A stretch of DNA of 64,000 nt from Glandiceps talaboti (GCF_964340395.1 NC_135554.1:8350475-8414474); one strand, 5' to 3'; positions 43,321 to 56,585 are shown, counted from the stretch's first letter. Notes: generated by a model not told the origin, from the sequence alone. Numbers and translations: made by a program.

Positions 43321-45429
43321 TTTCCAATTAAGGGGTACATCATGTATGATAGCTATAGCTCAGAATTTTGCATTCCAACAATGTGGGTAGGCCTAAATAT
43401 CTATGGTTTTGCCCTCACGGGAGGCATTCAGTTTAAGTCTGGTTGCATCATGTTATAGTAAGTTCAGGTGTTGACACACAGTTCTTCATACAAAATGTAT
43501 GCTCTTTCAAACATGGATATCACATGTAGAAATATACAACATTACATGTGTATGTGCATGTACATTGTATCTATAGTCAAAACTACGATGCACAAGGCAA
43601 TTTGGTGAGCAAACCATTGAATGCAATGAGGCTAGCAGCTACATGTATGACTGAGTGCTGAGAAGCAACATGTGACAAATTGCAGAAAATCCAATGTCAG
43701 ATTCCTTGTGACACACCTGGTGAAATCACTAGGCCCTGTGATTATGTTCATACATACATTGAGCAATTTAAATTAGTTGTATGCGACAAATTCCTTAAAG
43801 ATAAAAGTGCGTTGCCCACCAAATTGCATCGTATACATGTACATGTATCTTTTCCTGTATAGTGTAGTGTACAGATTATAATTACTTGGTTTTCATTTTG
43901 TCATTAGCGACATGTAGATTGTATTTTCGCATCATTATTCAGAAGCTGGTACATGTGTGGACAGGTACGCTAATGTAATTTGAATCGACTCCATCGTTTA
44001 GTGTAGACAGAAAGTGGATTTGATGCAGATTCAAAAGTATCTGGATCGGTTTAATTCAGATTGGATCCAGATCAAATATGGACAGGGCTTTAGTTTGTGT
44101 TTATTTTTGTAAACTGAGACATCAATTGCCAGAGTAGTAAATCTTGATGGTAGGTACATGTAGCTTACAGAATGGGAATTATAATGTGAAACATTGATTT
44201 TTGTAATTCTGTGTCCCTTGAGTTTTGTAGCCAAGTCAGTTTGTGGTATTCTCAGCAACACAGTAAAAAAAAAAGCTTGAATCTTCGACTAGTTTCATAC
44301 CTCTGGGCTTTATCAGGGAGTTTGATACAGTATTCTGACATTGAGTAGTTTGTGACAAGGTGAATGTAAGGGAAGTCCATGGTAATTGACAGTTTCAAGC
44401 ATCGTTCTTATCCACGTTTGAATACATACAACTCCCTGTTGCATTATTTGAAATTAAAGCTAATAGAACCAGAAAACTTAAATTTCTTGGAGAAGACTTA
44501 AAAGCTATATCTTTGTGTCTTCAGGGATACGACCGTACAATGTACATGTATCATCTGACAGAACTCCGCATTTCGAAATTAGAGCATCTCAAAGCACTTG
44601 CCTGTTGCAAATATTGACCTCCGCCTCGGGTGTTTTTGTGTGTAATTTCGTGAAACAAAATACATGCACCTTTCCACCTATGATTTAGTGTTGTATCCAT
44701 GACAACAAGTCTTTCTTCAAACTATCTTATGAAAACAAAATAGAGAAGATGCCGGGAATGAGCGTGTACTATATCCATGGCATGCTTGTTGATGTGGAAA
44801 ACAATTTGTATCTGTAGTGTATATCATTATATGCACCATACACATCATTATTCAGCTCTGTTCTTGCGGAGGTCTGTGGTTAATGAATATTCAAAACACC
44901 ATGATACTGTCATAACTGAGCTGGAACGTTTTACATATGGCCATGGCACCCTTAGTTACGGCAAGTAAAGGAAGACACAAACTTAAAAAATACAATTTGT
45001 AGATATAAATATGTCGGTGTCCTGATAAAGCAGTGTCCTGGTCATATAAATTATAATTTGTACATTATACATGTACATGGTAAAAATTGTAATTTGTAAT
45101 CATCTTGTACATAGTTATCAAAGATGGTAGGAACATAGAACAGTGGAAGTCTCTGCAAATCTACAATGTACACTCAGACTGGAAGTCTATGCAAATAAAA
45201 TGCTGGATGTGTTAATATTTTCACTTTGCAAATTGTAATATACATAACAATTCTACAAGAATAGTTTTAGGATACTGCTAGTGTTCACAGGAAACTAACT
45301 GAAACAGTACAATGCATATATACATGTATAATATGCAGCATGAAATGAGTTATGATTTTTAAAATAGTGCTCTGATTCTGAATGCAATGTGCAGTCCAAC
45401 TATATATACATGTACTATTAGTATTACAG
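43321..45429. other. No gene recognised
   Basis: A/T-rich sequence with many TACATGTA palindromes. Only short chance frames are present. Confidence 0.5.
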
Positions 45430-45550
45430 TATATTATTACCCAGTATTTTTCTTCTTTCAGCCAAGGAAAATACAAGTGAGCTAAAGGGCCCTGTCACTA
45501 CAAGTCTAGTGATTCATTGTCAAAAAGTATTTTCCAGTTAACAATGAAGA
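45430..45550. mobile_element. FB1 foldback repeat, copy e (palindrome only)
   Basis: TTTTTCTTCTTTCAGCCAAG and GGAAAATACAAGTGAGCTAA are inverted a little further on. No body is recognisable. Confidence 0.6.
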
Positions 45551-45680
45551 CAGATATGAGGAAATATTACACTTATAATTTGAAAATTCATGAAAAATGT
45601 TGGTGATTTGGAACATTTTGTCTCATTATACACGTATTAAGTGCCACAGAACCAATGAAGTAGGCACAAGATGTCCTGAT

Positions 45681-45839
45681 GTACAAGGATCAGGGTATAA
45701 AAACTTGCATTGGTACAAGGATCAGAGAAAAAAAACTTGCATTGGTACAAGGATCAGGGTATAAAAACTTGCATTGATACAAGGATCAGGGTATAAAAAC
45801 TTGCATTGGTACAAGGATCAGGGTATAAAAACTTGCATT
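45681..45839. repeat. 32-bp minisatellite with a TATA-like core, 5 units
   Basis: The unit contains GTACAAGGATCAGGGTATAA and AAACTTGCATT. Four of five units keep GGTATAAAAA. It lies directly beside FB1 copy f. Confidence 0.93.
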
Positions 45840-45849
45840 TTTGCATGTG

Positions 45850-46180
45850 GGCAGTTAGATGTTATTCCCCAATATTTTTCTCCATTCCACCAAGGAAAAT
45901 ACAAGTGACCTAAGGGGCTTTGTCAATACGGGTCGATAGACTCGTAGTCACAACCCTTAGGTCACAAGTATTTTCCGGCTTAATGAAGAAAGATATTGAG
46001 GAATAATATACACCAGCGCCAGTGATATCATAGAAAAATCGGGGAAAGTAATGGTAATTTTGAACATTTTGAGTACATTGTAATATTTCGAACACGGCAG
46101 AGCCAGTGACATAGACCAACCAGAGTATACATGTATATTCCATATTTTTTTGTTCTAATGGCTTGTGCATGATATGATAA
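45850..46180. mobile_element. FB1 foldback repeat, copy f
   Basis: It opens TTAGATGTTATTCCCCAATA and carries the palindrome. The body is in inverse order relative to copy d (TCGGGGAAAGTAATGGTAAT, ATGGCTTGTGCATGA). Confidence 0.75.
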
Positions 46181-47426
46181 GTATATACATGTACAGTATA
46201 GAGTATATTATTATATACAACTAAATGTATTCAGGACCCTTTATCCTGATGGAAATATTTGTTAAGTCAAATGTAAACTTTGAGTCCAAACAGAGTATAA
46301 GAAAGTTGACCCAGTCACTGATGTAGAACTATTATGTAGATCTAAAAATCCCTTTCCCTAAGATCATATCACACTAAATTATAGTAAATTTAGAAAAAAC
46401 AGATTTATTACTTTAACTTAAGTACAAGTTTTAATACATTCAACATTTGTTTTGAGTACAGTATAATGGTAAACCATGATAAGAAAGTGTAAAATTTATT
46501 TTATGATGTCTGTTATCTATTTAGACTTTGTTTATGTTGCTGTAAGGATTAGAAATTAATGGTCCCAGTATATCTCTACTCTTAAAAAAAGAAGATATAA
46601 GGAATTTAACTACTTTCCATTTGATTGCAGCAATATTTTAAAAAGAAAAATTCATCTGTGCTCTGTTTCACAAAGGTGTGACTGATTTTATCTTACTGAT
46701 AGCTGCATTTCTTATTCGGCAAAAAAAAAAATGTGTGTTTCTGATAACTCAACCAACCCTTTTCTTTAAGCCGCCGATCCTAAACATTTTTAAAACATTG
46801 AAAACAAAAAGATAAGAAATTCTTTGTCTTCTTGACCTTCATGCACATCTATTTTCTTTTCGCAGTCATGTCTACATATTTCATCAAACTATCACAGAAA
46901 GGGTAGTCTGACCGACATTTTGTTTGTTTTTGGGTCGAAGCAATATTTTTCAAAAATAAAAACAATTAAAAAGATAAAATAAGATCCCCGACCTACCTAC
47001 CCTATTTTCTGAGGCCATGTTATCAGAACAGACAATTTTTTTTTTTTGCCTTGGGAGCAGAAAAGTCACTAATCCTGCATTGTGCAAGCTCCTTGAAATA
47101 AGAGTTATAACGTTTGGCAAACCTGGCTTAGTCTCAAGTACTCAGAGATGAGGCATTATGGGAAAAAACCAAATGTTAGAAGCTTCATACCTTGTGAAGC
47201 CACAGCATTGATTGGGCAAGAGTTCAAGACATAAGCATCTAGTAACTTTTTCATGTGATATGTAAATTTGTATAATGATTCATACCATGTATTCTGTCAC
47301 CAGCAAAAACAATACATGTACACAAGAAATATGTTAAACATTACAAAACTTAATGCGGACTAATGGTATTCTTTAATCAGACTTACACTGAGTCAGATTG
47401 CTACGAAGAAAGACGTCTACACAAAC
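46181..47426. other. No gene; possible decayed MITE
   Basis: TTCTGATAAC at about 46739 and GTTATCAGAA at about 47027 form a short inverted pair about 290 bases apart that could be a MITE. Otherwise A/T-rich with no exon. Confidence 0.35.
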
Positions 47427-47510
47427 CATAGACAGTGGGGGGGGGACCCTCCACTGTCTATGCACATAGACAGCGGGGGGGGGGGGGGGGGGACCCTCCA
47501 CTGTCTATGC
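47427..47510. repeat. Two tandem hairpins with G-run loops
   Basis: CATAGACAGTGG and CCACTGTCTATG form a stem around GGGGGGGACCCT. A second copy follows immediately with a G run of 19. Both stems are identical apart from one base. Confidence 0.85.
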
Positions 47511-49678
47511 ACAAACAGTGCAAACGAAGTATCAGTAAATATTATCAGTGCAAACCATTTCTTTCATTAGATTATCATTAGTTTTGTACCAAGAAATAAG
47601 CCAACAAAGACATTATACATGAGATATGGTTATTAATATTACACAAATGCAAACCTTCCTTAATTATGAGTTATAATCAGATTTGTACAAAATACATTAC
47701 AGTGCTGTACATGAAAAGTACAACATTATACTATTTATACAGTCATGTATTATACATGAATCAAAGACTAAAGTAGAACAGAGACGTGGCTGAGACTACA
47801 TTACTACTGATATACAGATTGAAAATTAATTAAGTTCATGCACAGCCAGATTATTAAACAGACTACAAGTGCATTGTACATGTACCCATCAAGCTAAGTG
47901 AGTGTTCACGTTGTTGTACATTTTGGATCAGAGAGTGATTTCCATTGTACCGAATTCAATCCATTAAGGATGTCATTTCATATATGATCTCATTCCTTAG
48001 CATAGACAGATGAACCTAGTCTAATTACTCTACGCATAGTCATTTTTGTTTTCTACTATCTCCACGTATAGTCAAACTAACAAGTGTTACCAAATATCTA
48101 GCTCAATCTCCAGCTGGGGAAAGGGTGACCAACACAATTCTGTAGTGATCCATCACACACTGACAGGCAGTTGTATAGTTACTTCATTCAGTTTACTACA
48201 AACTCAATGTTCAGTTTGAAAGTTAAGTCACATGAGGACGCGATAATGTCACCATGTTTATATAAACACTCCAATTAGCATAAACTAACACTGTTGGTGG
48301 TGAGAACGGAATGCTGTTTGAGGGTTATGGTGTGTATAGGGATTACGGTAGACTAATAAGACAAACCATTGTATCAACATGTAGAACATGCATGTACATA
48401 AGCAAAGCAAAAAACAAGTTTACTTCATGCAAATATGATTTCTTGCTCTTTCACTTCCTGCATGGTGGTCAGTTCAATTCAGTACAAGAGTGGGTGTAGG
48501 CAAGTACATGTACACATCGAGGAAGGAGGCTGCAACTCATGTTGACTGTACTAATACATATATTTTTCCAGATGTCAGCAGACATCATTTATCAGTGGCA
48601 GCCATAAGTGTACATGTTGTCAAAAAAAAAATCATCAAATAGCACACAAACACCTTAGCATTCCTCACCTTTTCTTTAGAGATGACATAATTCTGTACAA
48701 TAGTTCTATAGAGCTCTGCCATCAAATTTAACCCTATAGTCCATGTGGGCGTCTTCAACTGATTGGTATATCTATTTCTCTCACATTTCTGCTGATAACG
48801 CCATAAATGTTATCACTTTTAAAAGGTTACTGTAATTTTGAGACATATAATAGTACTTCAAACTAATTTTTTGAAGCCAATTGTCTATTTTGATCTCATG
48901 ACCAAAATTTACACTGCCTGTAATGAAGTACATTACGTTGTACATCCACACATATATGTATATACAATGTAGGGGATTCTCACTTAGCCAGTTGAGTCGA
49001 CTCTGAGTCGACTTTAGTAAATTACCTAACATAAAAAACCCCAAATATGAACAGTTAATGTCGACTCTGAGATAGGTTAAATTTAGTTCAGATACAATGG
49101 GGGGTTTAGAGTCGACCTACATTAGTGTCTGACACAAAATTCTATTTGATTATGTGTATAAGTGTATTTAGTTTTCTAGATAGAAAAGTTCTATTGTTAT
49201 AGTTCACGGTTGCTGCTAAATGATTGGAAATGAAGGTTATATGCTAATATTGGATAACTTTGGTATGTGATCTATGTCAGGTAAAAAGTAAAATCAGTGT
49301 GAATGGAGTCCCAAATCCAGCTTATTAGTTTTACTACTTTCTGTCACCTCAGAGTGAAACTCTCACTTGTAGTCTGAATATAGTAATAGTTTGAAGCCTT
49401 TACTAAACCAAAATAGCACTGTTGTAAAATTAACAGTTTGATGTCCTTCATGCTTCTTCCAATTCTCTAGTTTTCTTTAGTTTATAGAAAATTTTGCTTT
49501 TTACAGTTTTATGGAAGCAATTTACGTAAGCTTGAATCCAAAGTCAGTTTCATACGCAGCATACTTTTATTGTCATCACTCATATTGAATTTTGTTTGAC
49601 TAGTTTATGTGTCTGTATTTCGTTTATAAATGGATGTTATAACAGAAATACAAATGATTTGGCCAAAAAAAAGGAATT
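47511..49678. other. No gene recognised
   Basis: Includes an inverted GTCGACTCTGAG motif repeated around 48990-49110. No exon-like signal is visible. Confidence 0.5.
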
Positions 49679-49980
49679 GTTTCTGGTCAGGATAGATTGT
49701 CTAAAATGGTGCGACGATGCATTTTTCTTTTTAATTCTCAACAAACCTGTCACTCAGTCTACTATTTATTGCAGTTACTGTTCTTTTTATTTAGTACTTT
49801 AGAGCAAGTGTGTACATGTATGTGGGGCAGATATCATTTGTTTGTTCACGATTGGCTCTCTGAAGTAAGGAGGGTTATTTTTTGTGTTTCCCCCGGATCT
49901 GCAGACTGCATGGGCTGGACAAACACGAAAAAAAGACCAATGTGAGGGTATTTAAAGTGATGCCCGTGCTGACCAGAAAC
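49679..49980. mobile_element. MITE family with GTTTCTGGTCAG ends, copy 2 (inverted)
   Basis: 302 bp between GTTTCTGGTCAG and CTGACCAGAAAC. The interior is the inverse of copy 1 at 25069-25366 (GGATCTGCAGACTGCATGGG). Confidence 0.85.
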
Positions 49981-50144
49981 AGTTTTAATTTTTATTTTAA
50001 TTTTTTTTTTGGCCTTATGTACATGGGAGATGTATGAAAGATGATGTTGTGTGTAATTGACACCCTATGTCTACCTTGTTTCCATAGGTTTGATATGTAG
50101 GACTACACATGTATGTTAAATAATAGTATTTCAGAAATATCAGA

Positions 50145-50520
50145 TGATACAATTAGATGTTATTCCCCAATGTTTTTTCTTTGTTCAGCCATGGAAAATA
50201 CGAGTGACCTAAGGGGCCTTAGTCACTATGAGTCACGAGAGGAGTAGTGACAACCCTTAGGTAATGAGTATTTTCCAGCTGAATGAAGACAACATTTTGG
50301 AGAATAACATAATGATACCACTGCCAGTAATTTCGATGAAAAATTAGCGAAATTAATGGCAGTTTTGAATGTTTTGACTCATATTTTGAACATAACCTGA
50401 ACAGGACTAGTGACGCAGACACACGTTGTCATGACCCGAGTACATTTGTAATATATGATGTTCCATGTATATATTTTTTCTTCAATGTGGCTTGTGCATG
50501 GTTTAAGTACAAATGTACAT
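50145..50520. mobile_element. FB1 foldback repeat, copy g
   Basis: It opens CAATTAGATGTTATTCCCCA, then the palindrome (GTGACCTAAGGGGCCTTAGT), then the body ending GTGGCTTGTGCATGGTTTA. Confidence 0.78.
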
Positions 50521-50744
50521 TTATGGTGCTCATGGGGATAATGCAAATACAATTTACTTGAGCAGACTGCTGTGAACGGATCATTGAACATAAAACGATT
50601 ATTGACTAACAAAACATATATTTTCATTCATTCTTCCCCTATGAATACCATTGTACATGTGTGTGTGTACCAATACATTAGTGATCACCAAGTCTATATC
50701 ATATATCAGATAATTGTACAATGTGTGAGAGCCAAGGTTTTAAC

Positions 50745-50840
50745 ATTAATCCCAAATATTTTTCTTCATTCAGCTAAGGAAAATGTGAGTGACCTAAGGG
50801 GCCTTGTTACTATGAGTCATAGATGAGCAGTGACAGAACC
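50745..50840. mobile_element. FB1 foldback repeat, copy h (fragment)
   Basis: CCCAAATATTTTTCTTCATT and GTGACCTAAGGGGCCTTGTT are present. The second arm ends after GAGCAGTGACAG. Confidence 0.65.
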
Positions 50841-51394
50841 ATGCGGTCATGATTTTTTTTTTCAATGAAAAAAATGTAGCAAATTTTGGTAAGAGTTTTG
50901 ACACACCAAATGATGAAATGAAGCTGTGTTTTGTTGAACCAGACAATAACATGCAATCTTAGTAAGATTTTTGACAATTTTGATTCCGCTCAGCTGTTGT
51001 CCATATACATGTATTTGCTGTATAGACAAGTGTACTAGAATCAATCTTCTGTGTGTACATGTGTACATTTCACACTAAATGAAACTTTGAACAGCTGAAT
51101 ATGTACAATACATACTGGCGAAACTACAATTACAGTTCAGATGCACAAATAATTTAAAAGCAGACGTCATTCAAGATGCTGTCAATCCTTTTTTTGAAAA
51201 AGAAAATAAAGGAGTATGCCAACTCTTGAACTGTGATATATAATATACGTGTACATTTGTATGCACTCCTTACACAAAAATGTCAGTCAAAGAATTAAAC
51301 ATCAATTTTGTCAACTTTGGGTTCTTGTTGTGGAGTGTCATCGTTAGAATTTACAATGTACATCCCTTATACCAATGTACATGTACATTATGCA

Positions 51395-51797
51395 CAATTC
51401 TCGCTATCTGCAATACAATTCTATGCATCGCTAAGGAGTCAAATGGAACGCAGTCTCGCGACCGCGCTTGCATTTGTCGACACCTACACTTCCGGTCGTC
51501 TATGTCAATACACGTGAATGTTTCTTCCCAACAGTTTAATTCGTAACAAATAAGATAAACGCAAGTTTTAAGCTCATATAATTATAGAGGTGGGAAATTT
51601 AAATATGTAGTATCTTTCAAGAGCAAAATTACAAGAGATGTCTACAACTGAAAATGGGAAAGAAACATTCATGTGTATTAGCATAGCCAACCGGAAGTGT
51701 AGTTGTCGACATTAGAATGCGTTGTCTCGCGACTTCGTTCCATTTGACCCCACAGTGATGTATAGAATTGTATTGCAGGTAGCGAGAATTGGTAAGA
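51395..51797. repeat. Foldback element, ~135-bp arms
   Basis: Arms at about 51395-51535 and 51661-51797 are inverted copies. CAATTCTCGCTATCTGCAAT pairs with ATTGCAGGTAGCGAGAATTG, and ACACTTCCGG with CCGGAAGTGT. The centre of about 125 bases is non-coding. Confidence 0.83.
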
Positions 51798-51799
51798 AA

Positions 51800-53098
51800 A
51801 ACTGAGTTGAAACTTTTTCCTCATCCATTGTTCAATATATATGAACTTTTTCCTCATCCATTGTTCTTTCAAAGGACATGTATTGCATCATGGGTGAGTG
51901 ATTTTATAGAACAAAGACTAAATGCCATCATTAACAGAGGAAGATTTTACGGGTGAACCCAGGGTCGGGTCAGGTGAAAACCATCCACCTGAGTAGTATG
52001 TGCAAACCCCCCTCAGCACGTACACAATACATGGCATTATATGGAGAGATGCGCAATCTATCTTGGAACCGGCAACAGGTCTATTGCTGACATCAACATG
52101 TCACAAAACAGCAGATTTAGTTTGTGTTCATGTTGCGTTCTTAAAGTTAGCTGAAAGCTTGGCTTCGCTTGTTGTTTGGGTACATGTATGTACATATACA
52201 TTGTAATAACGGTAGCCTACATTGATAGATGGTTGAGTTTTTTTGATGTACATAGTGAAATGGATATCGTTGCTTCAATTATTTGGCTAGTAACACAGAA
52301 AGAGATCCATCAGTCAGATGGATCAGTCCACTACCCTACATATACATGTAATTTGAAGGCTTCCTGTCTGTTGTAATTGAGGCAGCAGCCATCATATGAC
52401 AGCAAATAATGGCTACCATATATGCGGTAATTTATATGTGGGCATTGACATAATTACACAGAGACACATTTCATCAGTTTTTATTCTGCTACATGTATGA
52501 TATTGAAAGTTCATTTGTAAGTGAGCTATTACTGGATATGTGCAATTGGCCTAATGCATTACAAAATTGCTATTGAATTTAATATACATACAAGTACATG
52601 TAGTTATTATTCTGGCATGATTGATATTGAAACTTTGACATGAGTGATGAGTGTTCATACTGTTCATTTGTACAACTGCTGACATCAGACTGTTAACAAA
52701 CAGAACCTGTTTCAAACATGCAGGGAATGTAAACAACTGAATGGGAGTACGTCATGTAGTAACACTTGGCAGAGCATATTGGAAGTACAGAGACTGGCAT
52801 TACATTTCATCATTTGATAAGAACAGTTTTATGGCAACTTTACATAAAAGTTCATATTCACCAACAAATTTTCAGTCCCCCTGGCATTTTATGTAGATGT
52901 GAAGAGGCCATGAAACTGTTCTCATCAAACCATTTTAGAGTGTAATACAAGTCTCTGCTGTTCCAACATGCTGTGTCAAGTGTTATTAATCCAATTCATT
53001 TGAGTATACTTCCCCTGTTTGTCCAGTCGTCTATGGTCTGATGTCAGCAGTTGTACATGTAAGTAAGTGAAATATTACATTGAATTTTATATGATTCT
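51800..53098. other. No gene recognised
   Basis: A 25-bp block with AACTTTTTCCTCATCCATTG is directly repeated near 51812 and 51844. Otherwise unremarkable A/T-rich sequence. Confidence 0.5.
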
Positions 53099-53882
53099 AG
53101 GACAACTGCCCCCTGGACAATTGCCCTCCGGACAATTGCCCCCGGACTACTGCCCCCGAAGGACAACTGCCCCCCCACCCCCGATCGAAAAAAAAGCTAG
53201 TAATAGTATTACATGGATTCCTTACTAGTTTATGCATGATCGAATGTTTGTCCAGTGTGATAATCTCCCAGCAGATGAGAGATAAAGCAAACTGTTAATG
53301 TAAGTGATATCTCACCAATTATAAGATTAGGAATGTTTTAATTTAGATGAGAGGGGAAGAATGGACAAGGCGTCTTTATTTAGTCAATAAAGAAAAGAGA
53401 GAATTACATACAGCCTCAGACTGCTAGTGGTCTGAGATATAGCTGAGAGCAAAGTAACCAGGGAAAGAAAAAGAAATAGTTTTAAAACTCAATGAGTGAA
53501 TTGATCAATATCACACACAAAAATAAGTTATATTGCACCATAAAAATTGATCATTCAATCGATCAATCATTCAACCAAATGATAAATCAGTCAATCAATC
53601 AATAAATCAACCGATCGATTGATCGATCAATCAGTTACATGCTCGCTGCCTCCTGTGGTATAATGTACGCAAATTGCGGCGGTAAGTTGCCGACGGTGAC
53701 TTTTTAATGAATGACAAACCCATTCATCTGTAATACTAGCTTTTTTTCCTTCTGGGCAATTGTCCTTCGGGGCAGTTGTCCAGGGGCAATTGTCCAGGAG
53801 CAATTGTCCGGGGGCAGTTGTCCGGGGGCAATTGTCCGGGGGCAGTTGTCCGGGGGGGGGGGGGGGGGGGGGGAGTTGTCCT
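53099..53882. mobile_element. Foldback element with short tandem repeats at both ends
   Basis: The left end has about five copies of GGACAATTGCCCCC-type units. The right end has about eight copies of the inverse (GGGGGCAATTGTCC) and a G run of about 21. The outer ends are AGGACAACTGCCCCC and GGGAGTTGTCCT. The middle includes ATCAATCAATCGAT-type repeats at 53560-53635. Confidence 0.75.
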
Positions 53883-54880
53883 GTTACCAATTTATATATG
53901 TATTGAGATATTACACACTAATGACAGACGTGTTGCTTTAGTTTAAATTCTGCAATAATATTAAAACTTTGCCATACATGTACATATGCATTTAAGTGAT
54001 GCATGTTGATTTGCAAGTGACACATGTACATATTTCACAGACACATTTTGTTAGTTTCCATTCTGCCATTATGAATATGATATTAAGATTTTGACATGTG
54101 TGATTAATATTCTTTTGCAATAACACTATAGACTTCAAAGAAACGGGATAGGATCAATACTGAAAAGTGTATAATTAGTAAACATTAGTTTAGTCTCATG
54201 AAACCAGGACAAAGCTATAGAAATGTCCAAAGGTACATAATACATTGTAATTTATTACGTGTCTTTTTGTACCTTCACACAAGGACAAAATACACAGTAA
54301 TTATGAGTGGCAAATTACTAGCAACTAGAGTATGTGTCTATAATAAACTAGACAATTAGATGAATCAGCCCAGTGTCCTGGTTTGAAGAGGCAAAGGCTA
54401 GGGCCGAGTGTTTTTTGCTGGGTGGGGGGGGGGGGGGGGTGGGGGGTTGTGCATAGAAATAAAAGGTGTTAAATTCAACCTCATTGTGGGAGCAAGTTCC
54501 TGTCATATGTTATCAAACTCATATTCTCCCCATGAAGTGTACATTCTCTGAAGTTCGACTCGTATTCATTTTTTTCACCAAACTTGTACAAAGAGACTCA
54601 GACACCAAGTGATATTTTTGGAATTGAATGGTTCCTATCTAGTACATTTTATGACATAATATCACGGTCCAGACAAATGTCTCATGATAGTGTAGCTCTA
54701 TAGAAAGTGTTACCTAAAGCTTTGGTCTTTGTCATAACTCGTTCGTATACATGTACATATACAATCATGTAAAATGTAGTTTCATGCTTGCTTCAACTTT
54801 ATAGTATGAAGTTCAGAACAGTCTTCTCACATGAATAATAATACGTGGTGGTTTAAAATGAGGAAAATTTTGAAGATATT
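53883..54880. other. No gene; G run
   Basis: A G run broken by one T lies at about 54424-54446. Nothing else is supported. Confidence 0.5.
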
Positions 54881-55142
54881 CACATACACACACACACACA
54901 CACACCATACAAATGTACACAAACACATAAATACATACACAAGTGCTCACACACTCACATGTACACATGCACGCGTGCATGCACACACATGTATGTGCAC
55001 ACACAGACAGACACACACACACATGGACATGTACATGTACATACATAAATCAATGCACTCTATATTAATGTACTGCATTGCACAGTTGATAACAACATGG
55101 TTACACAGACACATGCACACACACACACACACGGACACACAC
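54881..55142. repeat. CA-rich microsatellite region
   Basis: Interrupted CA repeats with ACATGTACATGT blocks. The long frames across it are products of the repeat. Confidence 0.9.
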
Positions 55143-55789
55143 GGACATGTACATACATACATAAATAAATGCACTGCATTGTACAGTTGATACAATGTAA
55201 CAAGGAGCAACTACATTGTATATAACATCATGCATTTTAAAGTATTACTTCTTCAGTATTTGAAGTGTTCACAGGTTATTGCTCTGAGCAGCTGACATAC
55301 AATGTACAATGTATTGTATATGTACATGTACTAAGAGATAACATGATCCCAGTGTGCAGGTTTAAAGATGTTGTCACATTCAACTATTTTACATATTGGA
55401 GAATGATTTCAACTCAAGATACATCATTAATAATACCTGTAGTGAAAAGCAGGCCACTTCATAATTTCCTTTTTCATGATCAGTTCAAAACAGAATAGAT
55501 AAGATACGATAATGGTTTGCATGTGAATAGGATGGTTACAATGTACCTAGATTGAATTCAGATTTATCATGTCAAATCATATATATGTATGTGAAAAGAA
55601 ATCATAATTTGTGTGAAATGCAGAGAGAGACTGCTTCAGTTCTTGGAACTGAATCTTAGGGTGCATTACCCAATGATGTCAGCATATCGTTACATGTCCA
55701 TCAAACCACATGATACATGGTATCCTTTTAACATAGGATACACCACTGAAATAAACAATAGCGCTGTAGATATTCCTCAGTCAGCGTAC

Positions 55790-56190
55790 ACAAATGATAG
55801 AAACATAAAATTTAAGCCGGGTGGTAAACAATATTGACACAGTCTCATTGCCAGTAATCTTCAATTAACATCCACAAAATGCTAGAAACATAAGATTTAA
55901 AACAGATGGCCAGCATACATGTATTCCCCACCTCATATTCACAGGTCATCCCCACCATACACAAATGGTAGAAACATAAAATTTAAACCTGCTGGCCAAC
56001 ATTGAAACAGTCACATTGCCACAAGTAAACCTTGACAAGATACACGAATGATAGAAGAAAGCTGGCCATCATTGTACATGTAATAGGCCCATTTCCATCG
56101 GCAATCTTCAGTCAACAGATATAAATGCCAGAAACATAAGATTTAAATCAAATGGCCATCATTGTAACAGTTCTACTGCCACAGGTAATC
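55790..56190. repeat. Degenerate tandem repeat, ~100-bp unit, ~4 units
   Basis: Recurring blocks are AGAAACATAAAATTTAAAC, GCTGGCCAACATTG and CATTGCCA. The units are strongly diverged. Confidence 0.65.
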
Positions 56191-56585
56191 CCCCAACATA
56201 CATGCTTAAGATGCAATCTTTTAGAGTTCTATATGGGATTCTGTGCTACAAGCCTGACTAGTAGACCATGTCAAATTAAACTGGCCACTATTCAATCACA
56301 GACAGTAAACCAAGTGTAAAAGTGTTGATGAATTCTCTGACATTTTTCTAGACATGTTTTTCTGAAAATTTACTTAATAATAGACTCCCCCCCCCCCCCC
56401 TCCCCCCATTATATGTATCTTTGACACTATATTTACAGTGTAGATCTCAGAATACACTGAATGAAGGTGTGCACTGTACATGTGTTGTGATGATGATGAT
56501 GATGATGATACTGTGTTTGACAGGATGGCAAAATTACAACTGATATCATTCCCTACAAAGTTACTTGTATATGTATATAACCTTT

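Noticed and set aside
45910-46170. Similar small proteins at 22280-22468, 45910-46170 and 50219-50422
   Set aside because: The similarity is DNA-level: all lie in FB1 foldback copies with different frames and stops.
53627-53941. Pro/Gly/Gln-rich frames
   Set aside because: They read through the tandem GGACAATTGCCCCC units and a G run of a foldback element.
54813-55210. Cys/Val/His-rich frames around 54.8-55.2 kb
   Set aside because: Products of interrupted CA repeats.
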